Assembly: GCA_902497185.1 (NCBI GenBank)
Contig: CABVEG010000153.1
Coordinates: forward strand, 1-5,161
DNA length: 5,161 nt
DNA from: an uncultured Eubacteriales bacterium
GTDB taxonomy: Bacteria; Bacillota; Clostridia; Lachnospirales; CAG-274
Direction: 5' to 3'
Below the pieces are notes generated by a model, which saw only the letters and a program-made list of their open reading frames with translations, was not told where the DNA came from and did no database searches. Numbering within the stretch: position 1 is the stretch's first letter; each line of letters starts with the position of its first letter. A program made the translations under genes and the position numbers. Below, in pieces: positions 1 through 5,161 of this stretch.

Positions 1-220
1 TTACCTCTGCGATGTATGCGGTATGTACTTTGAAGCCGTATTTTGCTTCTATGTATTCCTTAATCATCTTATAGGTCACTCGCTCTTTCGGCTTGTACGC
101 TTCGGTTCTCTTAGCGATATTATCAAGCGGTACTTTACCCTCTCCCTCACCAAACTCCACTTTTACGTTGATTAAGCTATCAGGTTTTTTGTGGGAAAGC
201 ACTACCACCGTCTCCACGTG
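1..220. mobile_element. Probable terminal part of an integrated element supplying the rlmD 3' end
   Basis: This stretch encodes residues from 443 onward of the leftward methyltransferase. It uses codons such as GAG, GTG, ATC, ACC, CCG, GCG and CGA, while the upstream gene body prefers GAA, ATT/ATA, ACT/ACA and AGA. G+C is 103 of 240 bases for positions 1-240, against 87 of 240 for 241-480. The encoded tail (from SHKKPDS, through EYKPKERVTYKMIKEY-like sequence, to YGFKVHTAYIAEV) resembles, from memory, tails found on rumA genes joined to Firmicutes mobile elements. No recombinase, relaxase or terminal repeat is visible, so the element itself is inferred. The alternative is a vertically inherited C-terminal domain. 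Confidence 0.4.
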
Positions 221-1546
221 GTAACTGTGAGGAAACATATCAACAGGTTGAACCTTTTCAATGTCATAGGTACCCTTTTCACATAAAATCTTCAAATCTC
301 TTGCAAGAGTAGCGCTATCACAGCTTACATATACAATTCTTTCAGGCTTCATATCAAGCATAAGTCTTAAAAGGCTTTCATCACAGCCCTTTCTGGGTGG
401 GTCGACTACCATAACATCAGCCTTAATCCCTTTTTCATTATAAAGTTTTGGAAATATATCTTCTGACTTACCTGTAAAAAATTCTGCATTTTTTATATTA
501 TTGAGCTTGGCATTTTCTATGGCGTTTTCTATTGCATCAGGCACAATTTCTATGCCATATACCTTTTTGGCTTTCTGAGCAAGAAAAAGAGATATTGAGC
601 CAATGCCGCAGTAAGCATCAATAACAGTTTCATTTCCTTTAAGGTCAGCAAATTCAAGTGCCTTTGAATAGAGCTTATAGGTTTGCACAGGGTTGACCTG
701 AAAAAAGGAAAGGGGAGATATTTTAAATATCAAATCGCCTATTTTATCACTAATATAATCCTGTCCCCAAATAGTTTCGCATTTTTGCCCCATAATTACG
801 TTGGATTTTACAGTGTTGTAATTAATAACAACAGATTTTAAATTTTCAATTCCTTCAAGTGCCTTTAAAAGCTCCTTTTTATATTTGAATTTATTGCTGT
901 TTACAATAAGGCAAACCATTATTTCCCCTGTATAAAATCCCTCTCTTATGAGAATATGGCGCACAAGTCCTTTGCCTGTTTCTTCGTTATAAGCCGATAT
1001 GTCATTGCTTTTCATAAAAGCCTTTATAGCCTGCAAAATTTTACTGTTTACTTTACTGCCTATAAGACAGTTATCGTTATTGACTATTTTGTGGCTTCCC
1101 AGAGAATAAAACCCCATATTAATGCCGTTTTTATCTGAATTAACAGGATACTGAGCCTTGTTTCTGTAGTGATATGGCTCTTCCATACCTATAACAGGTG
1201 CAACCTCAATATTATTAAAACCGCCAATCCGCATTATATTTTGCTTTACCTTATTTTGCTTTAGTTTAAGCTGTTCTGAATATTCCAAATGTTGAATTGT
1301 ACAGCCTCCGCATTTTCCAGCAAAAGAACAGGGGGGAGCTATTCTGTAAGGCGATGGAGTAATAATTTCAAGTGCCTTGCCGTAGCCATAGCTTTTGTTT
1401 GCTTTTACAACAATGACTTTAACTTCCTCTCCGGGCAAAGTATTTTTGACAAAAAGAGTATAGCCCTCAATTTTTCCTATACCTTCTCCCTGTGTGCCTA
1501 AATCCGTAATTTTTATATTATAGATGTCGTTCTTTTTTATATTCAT
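1..1546 (-). CDS. rlmD: 23S rRNA (uracil-C5)-methyltransferase, RlmD/RumA family, 3' end outside window
   Basis: This gene encodes a SAM-dependent methyltransferase that makes 5-methyluridine in 23S rRNA (U1939-type). I translated 515 codons with no in-frame stop, so it continues past the left edge. Visible in order: an N-terminal TRAM-like domain (about residues 1-62), iron-sulfur cysteines C73, C79 and C82 (CSFAGKCGGC) with a fourth at C160, the FQVN motif (Q283), the SAM-binding motif DAYCGIGS from D310, DPPRKG from D382, the nucleophile C409 in VSCDSAT, and HVETV with the presumed catalytic base E445. All key residues are present. The E. coli enzyme has 433 residues and ends shortly after the HVET segment, whereas this one continues for at least 70 more residues with higher G+C. 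The start is ATG at 1546, two bases after the yhaM stop. Its Shine-Dalgarno is weak, suggesting translational coupling. RlmD over the related RlmCD or TrmFO-independent paralogues is inferred from family resemblance, because Gram-positive members can modify more than one uridine. Confidence 0.9.
   Translation of the reverse strand, partial: MNIKKNDIYNIKITDLGTQGEGIGKIEGYTLFVKNTLPGEEVKVIVVKANKSYGYGKALEIITPSPYRIAPPCSFAGKCGGCTIQHLEYSEQLKLKQNKVKQNIMRIGGFNNIEVAPVIGMEEPYHYRNKAQYPVNSDKNGINMGFYSLGSHKIVNNDNCLIGSKVNSKILQAIKAFMKSNDISAYNEETGKGLVRHILIREGFYTGEIMVCLIVNSNKFKYKKELLKALEGIENLKSVVINYNTVKSNVIMGQKCETIWGQDYISDKIGDLIFKISPLSFFQVNPVQTYKLYSKALEFADLKGNETVIDAYCGIGSISLFLAQKAKKVYGIEIVPDAIENAIENAKLNNIKNAEFFTGKSEDIFPKLYNEKGIKADVMVVDPPRKGCDESLLRLMLDMKPERIVYVSCDSATLARDLKILCEKGTYDIEKVQPVDMFPHSYHVETVVVLSHKKPDSLINVKVEFGEGEGKVPLDNIAKRTEAYKPKERVTYKMIKEYIEAKYGFKVHTAYIAEV
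194..220 (-). other. rlmD 3'-end attachment-type site (probable attL/attR)
   Basis: Read on the minus strand, this begins CACGTGGAGACGGTGGT and encodes HVETVV, including the presumed catalytic Glu445 of RlmD. Established knowledge: integrative and mobilizable elements of Firmicutes, including streptococcal ICEs and related elements, insert at this conserved segment near the 3' end of rum/rumA and restore the reading frame with element-derived codons. Seen here: base composition and codon choice change close to this point. That this particular copy is an occupied junction is inference, because the other end of any element lies outside the window and the exact crossover bases cannot be fixed. 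Confidence 0.5.
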
Positions 1547-1548
1547 AA

Positions 1549-2493
1549 TTAAAACTCTGTCTTTCTGATATTTCTTGCAAGTATTTTATTATAGCCTGCC
1601 CAAGGTCCGCTTGTGGAATCTTCTTCAAGTGCAGTTTCAAACATTTTAACCTTGGCATCGGTATCATCGGCACAGTGGAGCAAAAATGCCTCCAGAGTCC
1701 TAGGCAGCTTTGGTGAGCCATATTCATATTCTCCGTGATGAGCTAAAATGTTGTGCTGTATTAATGAACGAAGCTGGTGAGGAAAGCCCTCGATTTTATC
1801 AGCTTCTTTACCTATAAATTCAGATCCCATTACAATATGTCCCAAAAGCTCACCGTCATCAGTATAGTCGATGTTAGGAAATTCTGAAAGCTCTTTAAGT
1901 TTTGCAATATCGTGCAAAAGAGCAGAGGCTATAAGTATATCTCTGTTTACACTTTCATAGTGCTTTGCAAAAGCATCACATAAGCCTGTTACAGATATGG
2001 TATGCTCAATAAGTCCACCCATATAATTATGGTGCATAGCCTTAGCCGCAGTATGCTTTTTAAAACTTTCAGCTATAGCCTTGTTTTCAATAAATATATT
2101 TGTCAAAAGAGTTTTGATATATGTATTTTCTATTGAATTAATGTATTCTGTGAGCTTGTTGTAAAGCTCATTTACATTTTTGTCTGTTGTAGGAATGTAG
2201 TCGGCATCATTATATTCTCCCTCAAGAGCCTTTCTTATTTTCCTTATGTTTAATTGCAAATCATTGTTAAAGGTTTGAACGGTTGCATCAATTTTGATGT
2301 AATCCCCTTCATTAAAGGACTGTATATCTCTTGAAATATCCCAAACCTTGCCGTTAATTGTACCTGTTTTATCTGAAAGAGTAAGAGAAAGGTAGTTTTT
2401 GCCTGTTTTTTGTGACTTCATACTTTGTCTTTGTCTGCAAAAGTAAAAGTCAATAATCCTTTCACCGTCAGTTAATTCTTTTATATAGCGCAT
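1549..2493 (-). CDS. yhaM: 3'-5' exoribonuclease, YhaM family
   Basis: This gene encodes a metal-dependent 3'-5' exoribonuclease acting in cytoplasmic RNA turnover. From the ATG at 2493 the product has 314 residues, the length of Bacillus subtilis YhaM. The N-terminal part (about residues 15-90, with LSLTLSDKTGTINGKVWD) is an OB-fold nucleic-acid-binding domain. The C-terminal half is an HD domain: H154-H155, H164 in GLIEHT, the metal-binding H194-D195 pair in LLHDIAKL, H219, H252-H253 in LAHHGEYEYGSP, and D276-D277 in HCADDTDAKV. The domain order and motifs are complete, so it should be active. An ATG 60 bases upstream (2553) keeps the frame open, but it lies in the predicted -35 element, lacks a good ribosome binding site and adds residues outside the family. 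The gene is first in an operon with rlmD, 2 bases apart. Confidence 0.93.
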   Translation of the reverse strand: MRYIKELTDGERIIDFYFCRQRQSMKSQKTGKNYLSLTLSDKTGTINGKVWDISRDIQSFNEGDYIKIDATVQTFNNDLQLNIRKIRKALEGEYNDADYIPTTDKNVNELYNKLTEYINSIENTYIKTLLTNIFIENKAIAESFKKHTAAKAMHHNYMGGLIEHTISVTGLCDAFAKHYESVNRDILIASALLHDIAKLKELSEFPNIDYTDDGELLGHIVMGSEFIGKEADKIEGFPHQLRSLIQHNILAHHGEYEYGSPKLPRTLEAFLLHCADDTDAKVKMFETALEEDSTSGPWAGYNKILARNIRKTEF

Positions 2494-2499
2494 AAATTG

Positions 2500-2505
2500 C
2501 CTCCT
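2500..2505 (-). promoter_or_regulatory. Shine-Dalgarno AGGAGG that fixes the yhaM start
   Basis: AGGAGG on the minus strand ends 6 bases before the ATG at 2493. It is the only strong ribosome binding site near the 5' end of this reading frame, so it selects the 314-residue product over the longer 334-residue reading. Confidence 0.9.
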
Positions 2506-2525
2506 GTTAATTTCAATATAATTAA

Positions 2526-2553
2526 ATTTTATCACAAATACAGGAAAATACAA
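2526..2553 (-). promoter_or_regulatory. Extended -10 sigma-A-type promoter for the yhaM-rlmD operon
   Basis: On the minus strand, TTGTAT (2553-2548) is followed after 16 bases by TAAAAT (2531-2526), preceded by TGA to give the TGn extended -10 form. The -35 is weak (3 of 6 consensus bases), which the extended -10 can offset. Transcription would start near 2519, giving a leader of about 26 bases carrying the AGGAGG. The placement agrees with the internal start at 2493. Confidence 0.6.
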
Positions 2554-2644
2554 CTATTTTTAATTGTTTTTTAATATTTTGCTTATAGTATTTTAAAAAT
2601 CAGGGTGTATATTATTGTTATAAAAATTAAGGGAGAGGATATAA

Positions 2645-4813
2645 ATGAAGAAAAATTTAGCTATAGTAATAATTTTGACTATGATGACAGGTGTGTTGGG
2701 GTGCAGTAATATATCTGCTGCCGTAAGCAGTGATACAGAGGAGGTAATAAAAGAGGTTACGGGAAGCATAACCATGGTGCCTGTCAGAGATGTACTTAAA
2801 GAGCTTGGCTATGATATTAACTGGGAAAGTACATCAAAAACATTATATGGCAGCAAAAAGAAAAATGTTATATCAATAACATCAGGTTCTGATATTGCAT
2901 TATTAAATGGTGAAAAAATTAAAATGAACAGTGAGGCTTTTGTTGAAAATGGCGCTTTATCAATTACTGCTGCAAGTATGGAAATGCTTACGGGTGAAGA
3001 AATAACAGACAGTGGTGAAATTATTATTAATGAAGAAACTAATGATGAAAGCTGGAAGGAAAACAAAGCTAATGTTGATTTGTCAAATGTTGAGGATGAT
3101 ACATATAAAATTACAAAATCAGGCGTATATACTTTTACAGGCGACTATAAAGGAATGATATATGTTAATACCGAGGGCAAGGTAAAGCTTATACTTAATG
3201 GTGTAAATATTAATAATGAAAAGGGTCCTGCAATTTTTGTTGAAAACAGTGATAAAGCTATTATAGAGGCAAATGAAAATACTGAAAATGTACTGACAGA
3301 CGGTTCTGAATACAACAATGAAGCAAAGGGATGCATATTCTCTAATGATGATATAGATATTCAGGGAAAGGGCACCATTAACATTACAGCTAATTATAAT
3401 CATGGAATTGCATCTGATGATGATATTAAAATTGAGAATACATTACTTAATATTACAACATCTGTTGGCGATGGTATTCACGCAAATGACGGTGTTAACA
3501 TTAAAAGCGGAAATATTGTTATAAGTTCAATGGGAGATGCAGTAAGCGGAGATAAGTATGTAGAAATAAATGACGGTGAAGTAAATATAACAACAAGAGG
3601 TGAAATAGATGAAGATACAGATATTGATATGCCTGGCGGCGGCTTTAATGGTGAAAGACCTCAAATGCAGCCAAGAGCAGGTAAAGGTGATGACTTTAAG
3701 ATGCCGCAAAACTTTACGCCTGATAATATGGGAGAAAAAAATGAAATATATGAGGATAATGCACCTGCTGATATGGAGGAAAGGGGGAAAATGCCGGAAA
3801 GAGGCAGGGAAGATAACCTTAATGAAGGACAGGAAATGCCGCCTGTGGGTAATGAGATAAATAATGCAGAAAGACCTGAAGACATAAATGGAGAAGTGTC
3901 AAGGGATCAGGAAAATAAGGTAGAGGAAATAACAGAGGATAGTACTGATGATGAAAATATAAGCAGTAAGGGTATAAAATCAGATTGTCTCATTACCATA
4001 AACGGCGGAGAGATAAATGTAAATTCAACTGACCATTGTATTAAGAGTGATAATCTTATTGTTATAAACGGAGGTAATATTAATGTTGAATCAGATATAA
4101 GCAAAGGCTTAAAGGCTTTGGGATGTTTATTTATAAATGATGGTTATATAAATATAAACACAAGAGATGAGGGTATTGAATCAAAAGCAACCGTTACCAT
4201 AAACGGAGGCAATATTCATATTGATTCTGAAGATGACGGTATAAATGCAGGCGGTGGAAGCGGTTCGGTAATGATGAATAATGTTGATGACGGAAATTCA
4301 CATCAGGTTATAATTAATGGCGGTAAAGTATATATAAATTCAAAATGTGACGGTATTGATTCAAACGGTAATCTCTATTTTTACGGTGGAGAGGTTATAA
4401 TAGATGGTCCAACAAGCGGAGGTGACGGTGCTTTGGATTCAGGTGCTGAAAATGTGTTGTATGGAGGCACGGTTTTTGCTGTTGGCAGTGTGGGAATGGC
4501 AGAGTGTCCCGAAAGCGGAGGAGATCAAAATATATTAAATATTACTTTTGATTCTCCTAATGAAGCAGGCAGTTCAGTTGTAATTATGGAAGACAATAAT
4601 GCAATATATGAAAGTATTGCTTCAAAGGAATTTCAGAATTTGATTTTTTCATCAGATATGATTAAAGAGGGTGAGGAATATTCTGTTTATATTAATGGTG
4701 AAAAGATGTTATCTGTTACGGCTGAAAAAGGTATTACAAAATATGGTAATGAAAGAATGGATAACAGAGGAGGTTTTGAAGGCGGCAGAAGAAATTTTAG
4801 TATGGATAAGTAA
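2645..4813 (+). CDS. Predicted lipoprotein: copper-amine-oxidase-N-type domain plus Cthe_2159-type beta-helix
   Basis: This gene encodes a 722-residue secreted, probably membrane-anchored protein. Residues 1-20 form a lipoprotein signal peptide with lipobox VLGC and modified Cys at C20. Residues about 41-118 (MVPVRDVLKELGYDINW, then an ITAASMEMLTG end) resemble the copper amine oxidase N-terminal domain, a wall-associated module in Clostridia that does not imply oxidase activity. From about 144 a right-handed beta-helix of the Cthe_2159 (DUF4353) type begins, with rungs of about 22 residues carrying INGG turns and DDGI loops. The Clostridium thermocellum relative binds cellulose and acidic sugars and contains calcium, so a carbohydrate-binding role at the cell surface is inferred. 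Residues about 321-441 are an acidic Met/Pro/Gly/Asn-rich linker splitting the rungs. Residues about 703-722 are a G/R/N/M-rich tail. The start ATG has GGGAGAGG upstream with about 6 bases of spacing. A strong terminator follows, and no downstream partner shares the transcript. No catalytic residues were recognised. Confidence 0.87.
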   Translation: MKKNLAIVIILTMMTGVLGCSNISAAVSSDTEEVIKEVTGSITMVPVRDVLKELGYDINWESTSKTLYGSKKKNVISITSGSDIALLNGEKIKMNSEAFVENGALSITAASMEMLTGEEITDSGEIIINEETNDESWKENKANVDLSNVEDDTYKITKSGVYTFTGDYKGMIYVNTEGKVKLILNGVNINNEKGPAIFVENSDKAIIEANENTENVLTDGSEYNNEAKGCIFSNDDIDIQGKGTINITANYNHGIASDDDIKIENTLLNITTSVGDGIHANDGVNIKSGNIVISSMGDAVSGDKYVEINDGEVNITTRGEIDEDTDIDMPGGGFNGERPQMQPRAGKGDDFKMPQNFTPDNMGEKNEIYEDNAPADMEERGKMPERGREDNLNEGQEMPPVGNEINNAERPEDINGEVSRDQENKVEEITEDSTDDENISSKGIKSDCLITINGGEINVNSTDHCIKSDNLIVINGGNINVESDISKGLKALGCLFINDGYININTRDEGIESKATVTINGGNIHIDSEDDGINAGGGSGSVMMNNVDDGNSHQVIINGGKVYINSKCDGIDSNGNLYFYGGEVIIDGPTSGGDGALDSGAENVLYGGTVFAVGSVGMAECPESGGDQNILNITFDSPNEAGSSVVIMEDNNAIYESIASKEFQNLIFSSDMIKEGEEYSVYINGEKMLSVTAEKGITKYGNERMDNRGGFEGGRRNFSMDK
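3323..3604 (+). repeat. First block of beta-helix rung repeats (residues 227-320)
   Basis: Degenerate coding repeats of about 22 residues begin near 227, 257, 280 and 302. Each holds a short beta strand pattern (for example DIKIENTLLNITT, GVNIKSGNIVISS, YVEINDGEVNITT) followed by a Gly/Asp turn such as GDGIH. They are protein-level structural repeats and show little DNA identity. Confidence 0.6.
3605..3967 (+). other. Acidic low-complexity linker inside the beta-helix protein
   Basis: Residues 321-441 contain 35 Asp/Glu against 12 Lys/Arg, with 10 Pro and 7 Met. A Met-Pro pair recurs four times (DMPGGG, KMPQN, KMPERG, EMPPV). No rung pattern is present, and the rungs resume immediately afterwards at SKGIKSD. 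It is predicted to be disordered. It could span the cell wall, bind cations or separate two helix halves; the sequence does not decide. Confidence 0.65.
3980..4504 (+). repeat. Second block of beta-helix rung repeats (residues 446-620)
   Basis: Rungs begin near residues 446, 468, 491, 513, 552, 573 and 599, with a spacing of 22-23 residues where uninterrupted (about 66-69 bases). The consensus is TINGG-x-I-x-I-x-S-x-x-DGI-x-S. At DNA level the phrase ataaacgg(a/c)gg recurs. A Gly/Asn-rich loop (about 535-551) interrupts after the fourth rung, and the last two rungs diverge to YGGEV and YGGTV. The repeated Asp/Glu loops could coordinate calcium, as in the relative of known structure. Confidence 0.7.
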
Positions 4814-4832
4814 TATATAACAAAAAAATTAC

Positions 4833-4874
4833 AAAAGATCACAGATGTTTGTATAAAATATCTGTGATTTTTTT
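4833..4874 (+). terminator. Rho-independent terminator of the lipoprotein gene
   Basis: A perfect 9-bp stem pairs ATCACAGAT (4838-4846) with ATCTGTGAT (4860-4868) around a 13-base loop. It can extend outward through a G-U pair and an A-run/T-run. A run of seven T follows (4868-4874), and the stop codon lies 19 bases before the extended stem. It separates the lipoprotein gene from the regulator gene. Confidence 0.9.
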
Positions 4875-4903
4875 GAATATAATAAGTAAATATTAATTTT
4901 TTA

Positions 4904-4937
4904 TTAAGCCTAAAAAAACTATTGACAATAGGCTTAA
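4904..4937. promoter_or_regulatory. Inverted repeat and nested palindrome over the -35 (candidate operator)
   Basis: TTAAGCCTA (4904-4912) is repeated as its exact complement TAGGCTTAA (4929-4937). CTATTGACAATAG (4919-4931) is a 13-base perfect palindrome around one central A, overlapping the right arm and containing the whole -35. No T-run follows, so a terminator is unlikely. An operator for the adjacent MarR-like protein is inferred from position. Confidence 0.5.
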
Positions 4938-4950
4938 ATAGGAGTAAAAT
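4922..4950 (+). promoter_or_regulatory. Near-consensus sigma-A promoter of the MarR-like gene
   Basis: TTGACA (4922-4927, perfect -35) and TAAAAT (4945-4950, 5 of 6 bases) are separated by exactly 17 bases. Transcription should start near 4957, giving a leader of about 32 bases. The -35 sits inside the palindrome CTATTGACAATAG, so a bound repressor would block RNA polymerase. Confidence 0.82.
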
Positions 4951-4959
4951 CGTAAAAGG

Positions 4960-4980
4960 TTAGAATTCTAAGCATTCTAG
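4960..4980. promoter_or_regulatory. Palindrome TTAGAATTCTAA with a third half-site (candidate operator)
   Basis: TTAGAATTCTAA (4960-4971) is a perfect 12-base palindrome just after the predicted transcription start. A further ATTCTA (4974-4979) repeats its right half and touches the Shine-Dalgarno. MarR proteins are dimers that bind short palindromes of this size near their own promoters, so autoregulation is a reasonable inference. The same bases could also form a small RNA hairpin (TAGAAT with the second ATTCTA). Confidence 0.5.
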
Positions 4981-4988
4981 GAGGTGAT
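4979..4988 (+). promoter_or_regulatory. Very strong Shine-Dalgarno AGGAGGTGAT, unusually close to the ATG
   Basis: Ten bases match the complement of the 16S rRNA 3' end. The GGAGG core ends only 4 bases before ATG 4989 but 7 bases before the following TTG at 4992, so the choice of start codon is slightly open. Confidence 0.85.
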
Positions 4989-5161
4989 ATGTTGCTTAAT
5001 TTAGAAAGTATGGATGTAGGCATAACTCCCTTGCTTTACAGAGCTGCTCACAGGTGTACTGTGATACATAATGAAATGTTTAAGGAGTTTTCTATTTCAG
5101 TTCAGCAGGTTGCGGTTCTTTCTGTTATTGAGTTTGTAGGTAATGGTGAAATGAATCAGAA
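4989..5161 (+). CDS. Probable MarR-family transcriptional regulator, N-terminal part only
   Basis: Fifty-seven codons are visible before the window ends. The opening helix (about residues 12-35, TPLLYRAAHRCTVIHNEMFK) followed by FSISVQQVAVLSVIEFVGNGEMNQ fits the start of a MarR winged-helix repressor: an N-terminal dimerisation helix, then the helix that precedes the DNA-recognition part, in the place where members have 'LT..Q..vL..l...g..t..eL'. The recognition helix and wing are outside the window, so the family call is provisional. ATG 4989 is chosen for its adjacent AGGAGGTGAT. TTG 4992 in the same frame is better spaced, and ATG 5010 is too far away. The gene has its own strong promoter flanked by palindromes, suggesting autorepression. 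Its target genes are not visible; they are probably downstream. Confidence 0.6.
   Translation, partial: MLLNLESMDVGITPLLYRAAHRCTVIHNEMFKEFSISVQQVAVLSVIEFVGNGEMNQ

Noticed and set aside
1..3. TTA at the left edge reads as TAA on the minus strand and could look like the rlmD stop codon.
   Set aside because: Counting codons from ATG 1546 places positions 4-2 as GTA, so this TAA is out of frame and the gene continues past the window.
956..1501. Short plus-strand open frames antisense to rlmD (956-1138 and 1289-1501).
   Set aside because: They are shadows of the methyltransferase coding sequence with no plausible start signals or recognisable protein features.
2494..2553. Longer yhaM start at ATG 2553 adding 20 residues.
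   Set aside because: It overlaps the predicted -35, has no ribosome binding site, and the internal ATG 2493 has AGGAGG and gives the family's usual 314 residues.
2564..2625. Possible promoter for the lipoprotein gene (TTGTTT at 2564 with TAGTAT at 2586, or TATATT at 2608).
   Set aside because: The region is so AT-rich that several weak matches occur, and none combines good -35 and -10 hexamers at proper spacing, so no promoter is annotated.
2765..3000. Copper amine oxidase enzyme activity suggested by the N-terminal domain name.
   Set aside because: Only the short N-terminal module is present; there is no catalytic domain and no recognisable active-site tyrosine context.
3609..3860. Open frame of 83 codons in another frame over the linker of the lipoprotein gene.
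   Set aside because: It lies wholly inside a well-supported gene, lacks a ribosome binding site, and its Lys/Arg/Met-rich translation is what a frame shift of the acidic GAA/GAT-rich linker gives.
3980..4504. Regular spacing of a recurring DNA phrase, at first sight like a repeat array or CRISPR.
   Set aside because: The repeats are degenerate, about 66-69 bases apart and in frame, encoding beta-helix rungs; there are no identical repeats with unique spacers.

Overview
The window is AT-rich, with strong AGGAGG-type ribosome binding sites, a lipoprotein-type secreted protein and a YhaM-type exoribonuclease. This points to a low-GC Gram-positive anaerobe, most likely a member of the Clostridia (Lachnospiraceae-like). 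No species-level call can be made from the sequence alone.

Layout. Positions 1-2493 carry a leftward two-gene operon: a YhaM-family 3'-5' exoribonuclease (2493-1549), followed after only 2 bases by an RlmD/RumA-type 23S rRNA uracil-C5 methyltransferase (1546 to beyond the left edge). Both act on RNA. An extended -10 promoter at 2526-2553 drives the pair. Positions 2494-2644 form a divergent intergenic region. Positions 2645-4813 encode a 722-residue predicted lipoprotein. It has a copper-amine-oxidase-N-type domain and a right-handed beta-helix of the Cthe_2159 carbohydrate-binding type, interrupted by an acidic Met/Pro/Gly-rich linker. A Rho-independent terminator follows (4833-4874). Positions 4904-4980 form a dense regulatory region: a near-consensus promoter, several palindromes and a very strong Shine-Dalgarno. 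This leads into the first 57 codons of a probable MarR-family regulator that runs off the right edge.

The most notable signal is at the left end. The methyltransferase reads as a normal RlmD up to the conserved HVETV segment, which includes the presumed catalytic Glu. From there it continues for at least 73 codons with visibly higher G+C and different codon choice (103 G/C in positions 1-240, 43%, against 87 in 241-480, 36%, and 27% in line 421-480). This 3' segment of rumA/rlmD is a known integration target for integrative elements of Gram-positive bacteria. The tail also matches, from memory, tails seen on such element-joined rumA genes. I therefore read positions 1 to about 220 as the junction with an integrated element lying to the left, which has replaced the native 3' end of the gene.

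The remaining genes belong to known families. I found no convincing new multi-gene system inside these 5 kb. The points worth following are the rlmD junction and its acquired tail, the linker-split beta-helix lipoprotein, and the palindrome-rich regulator promoter.
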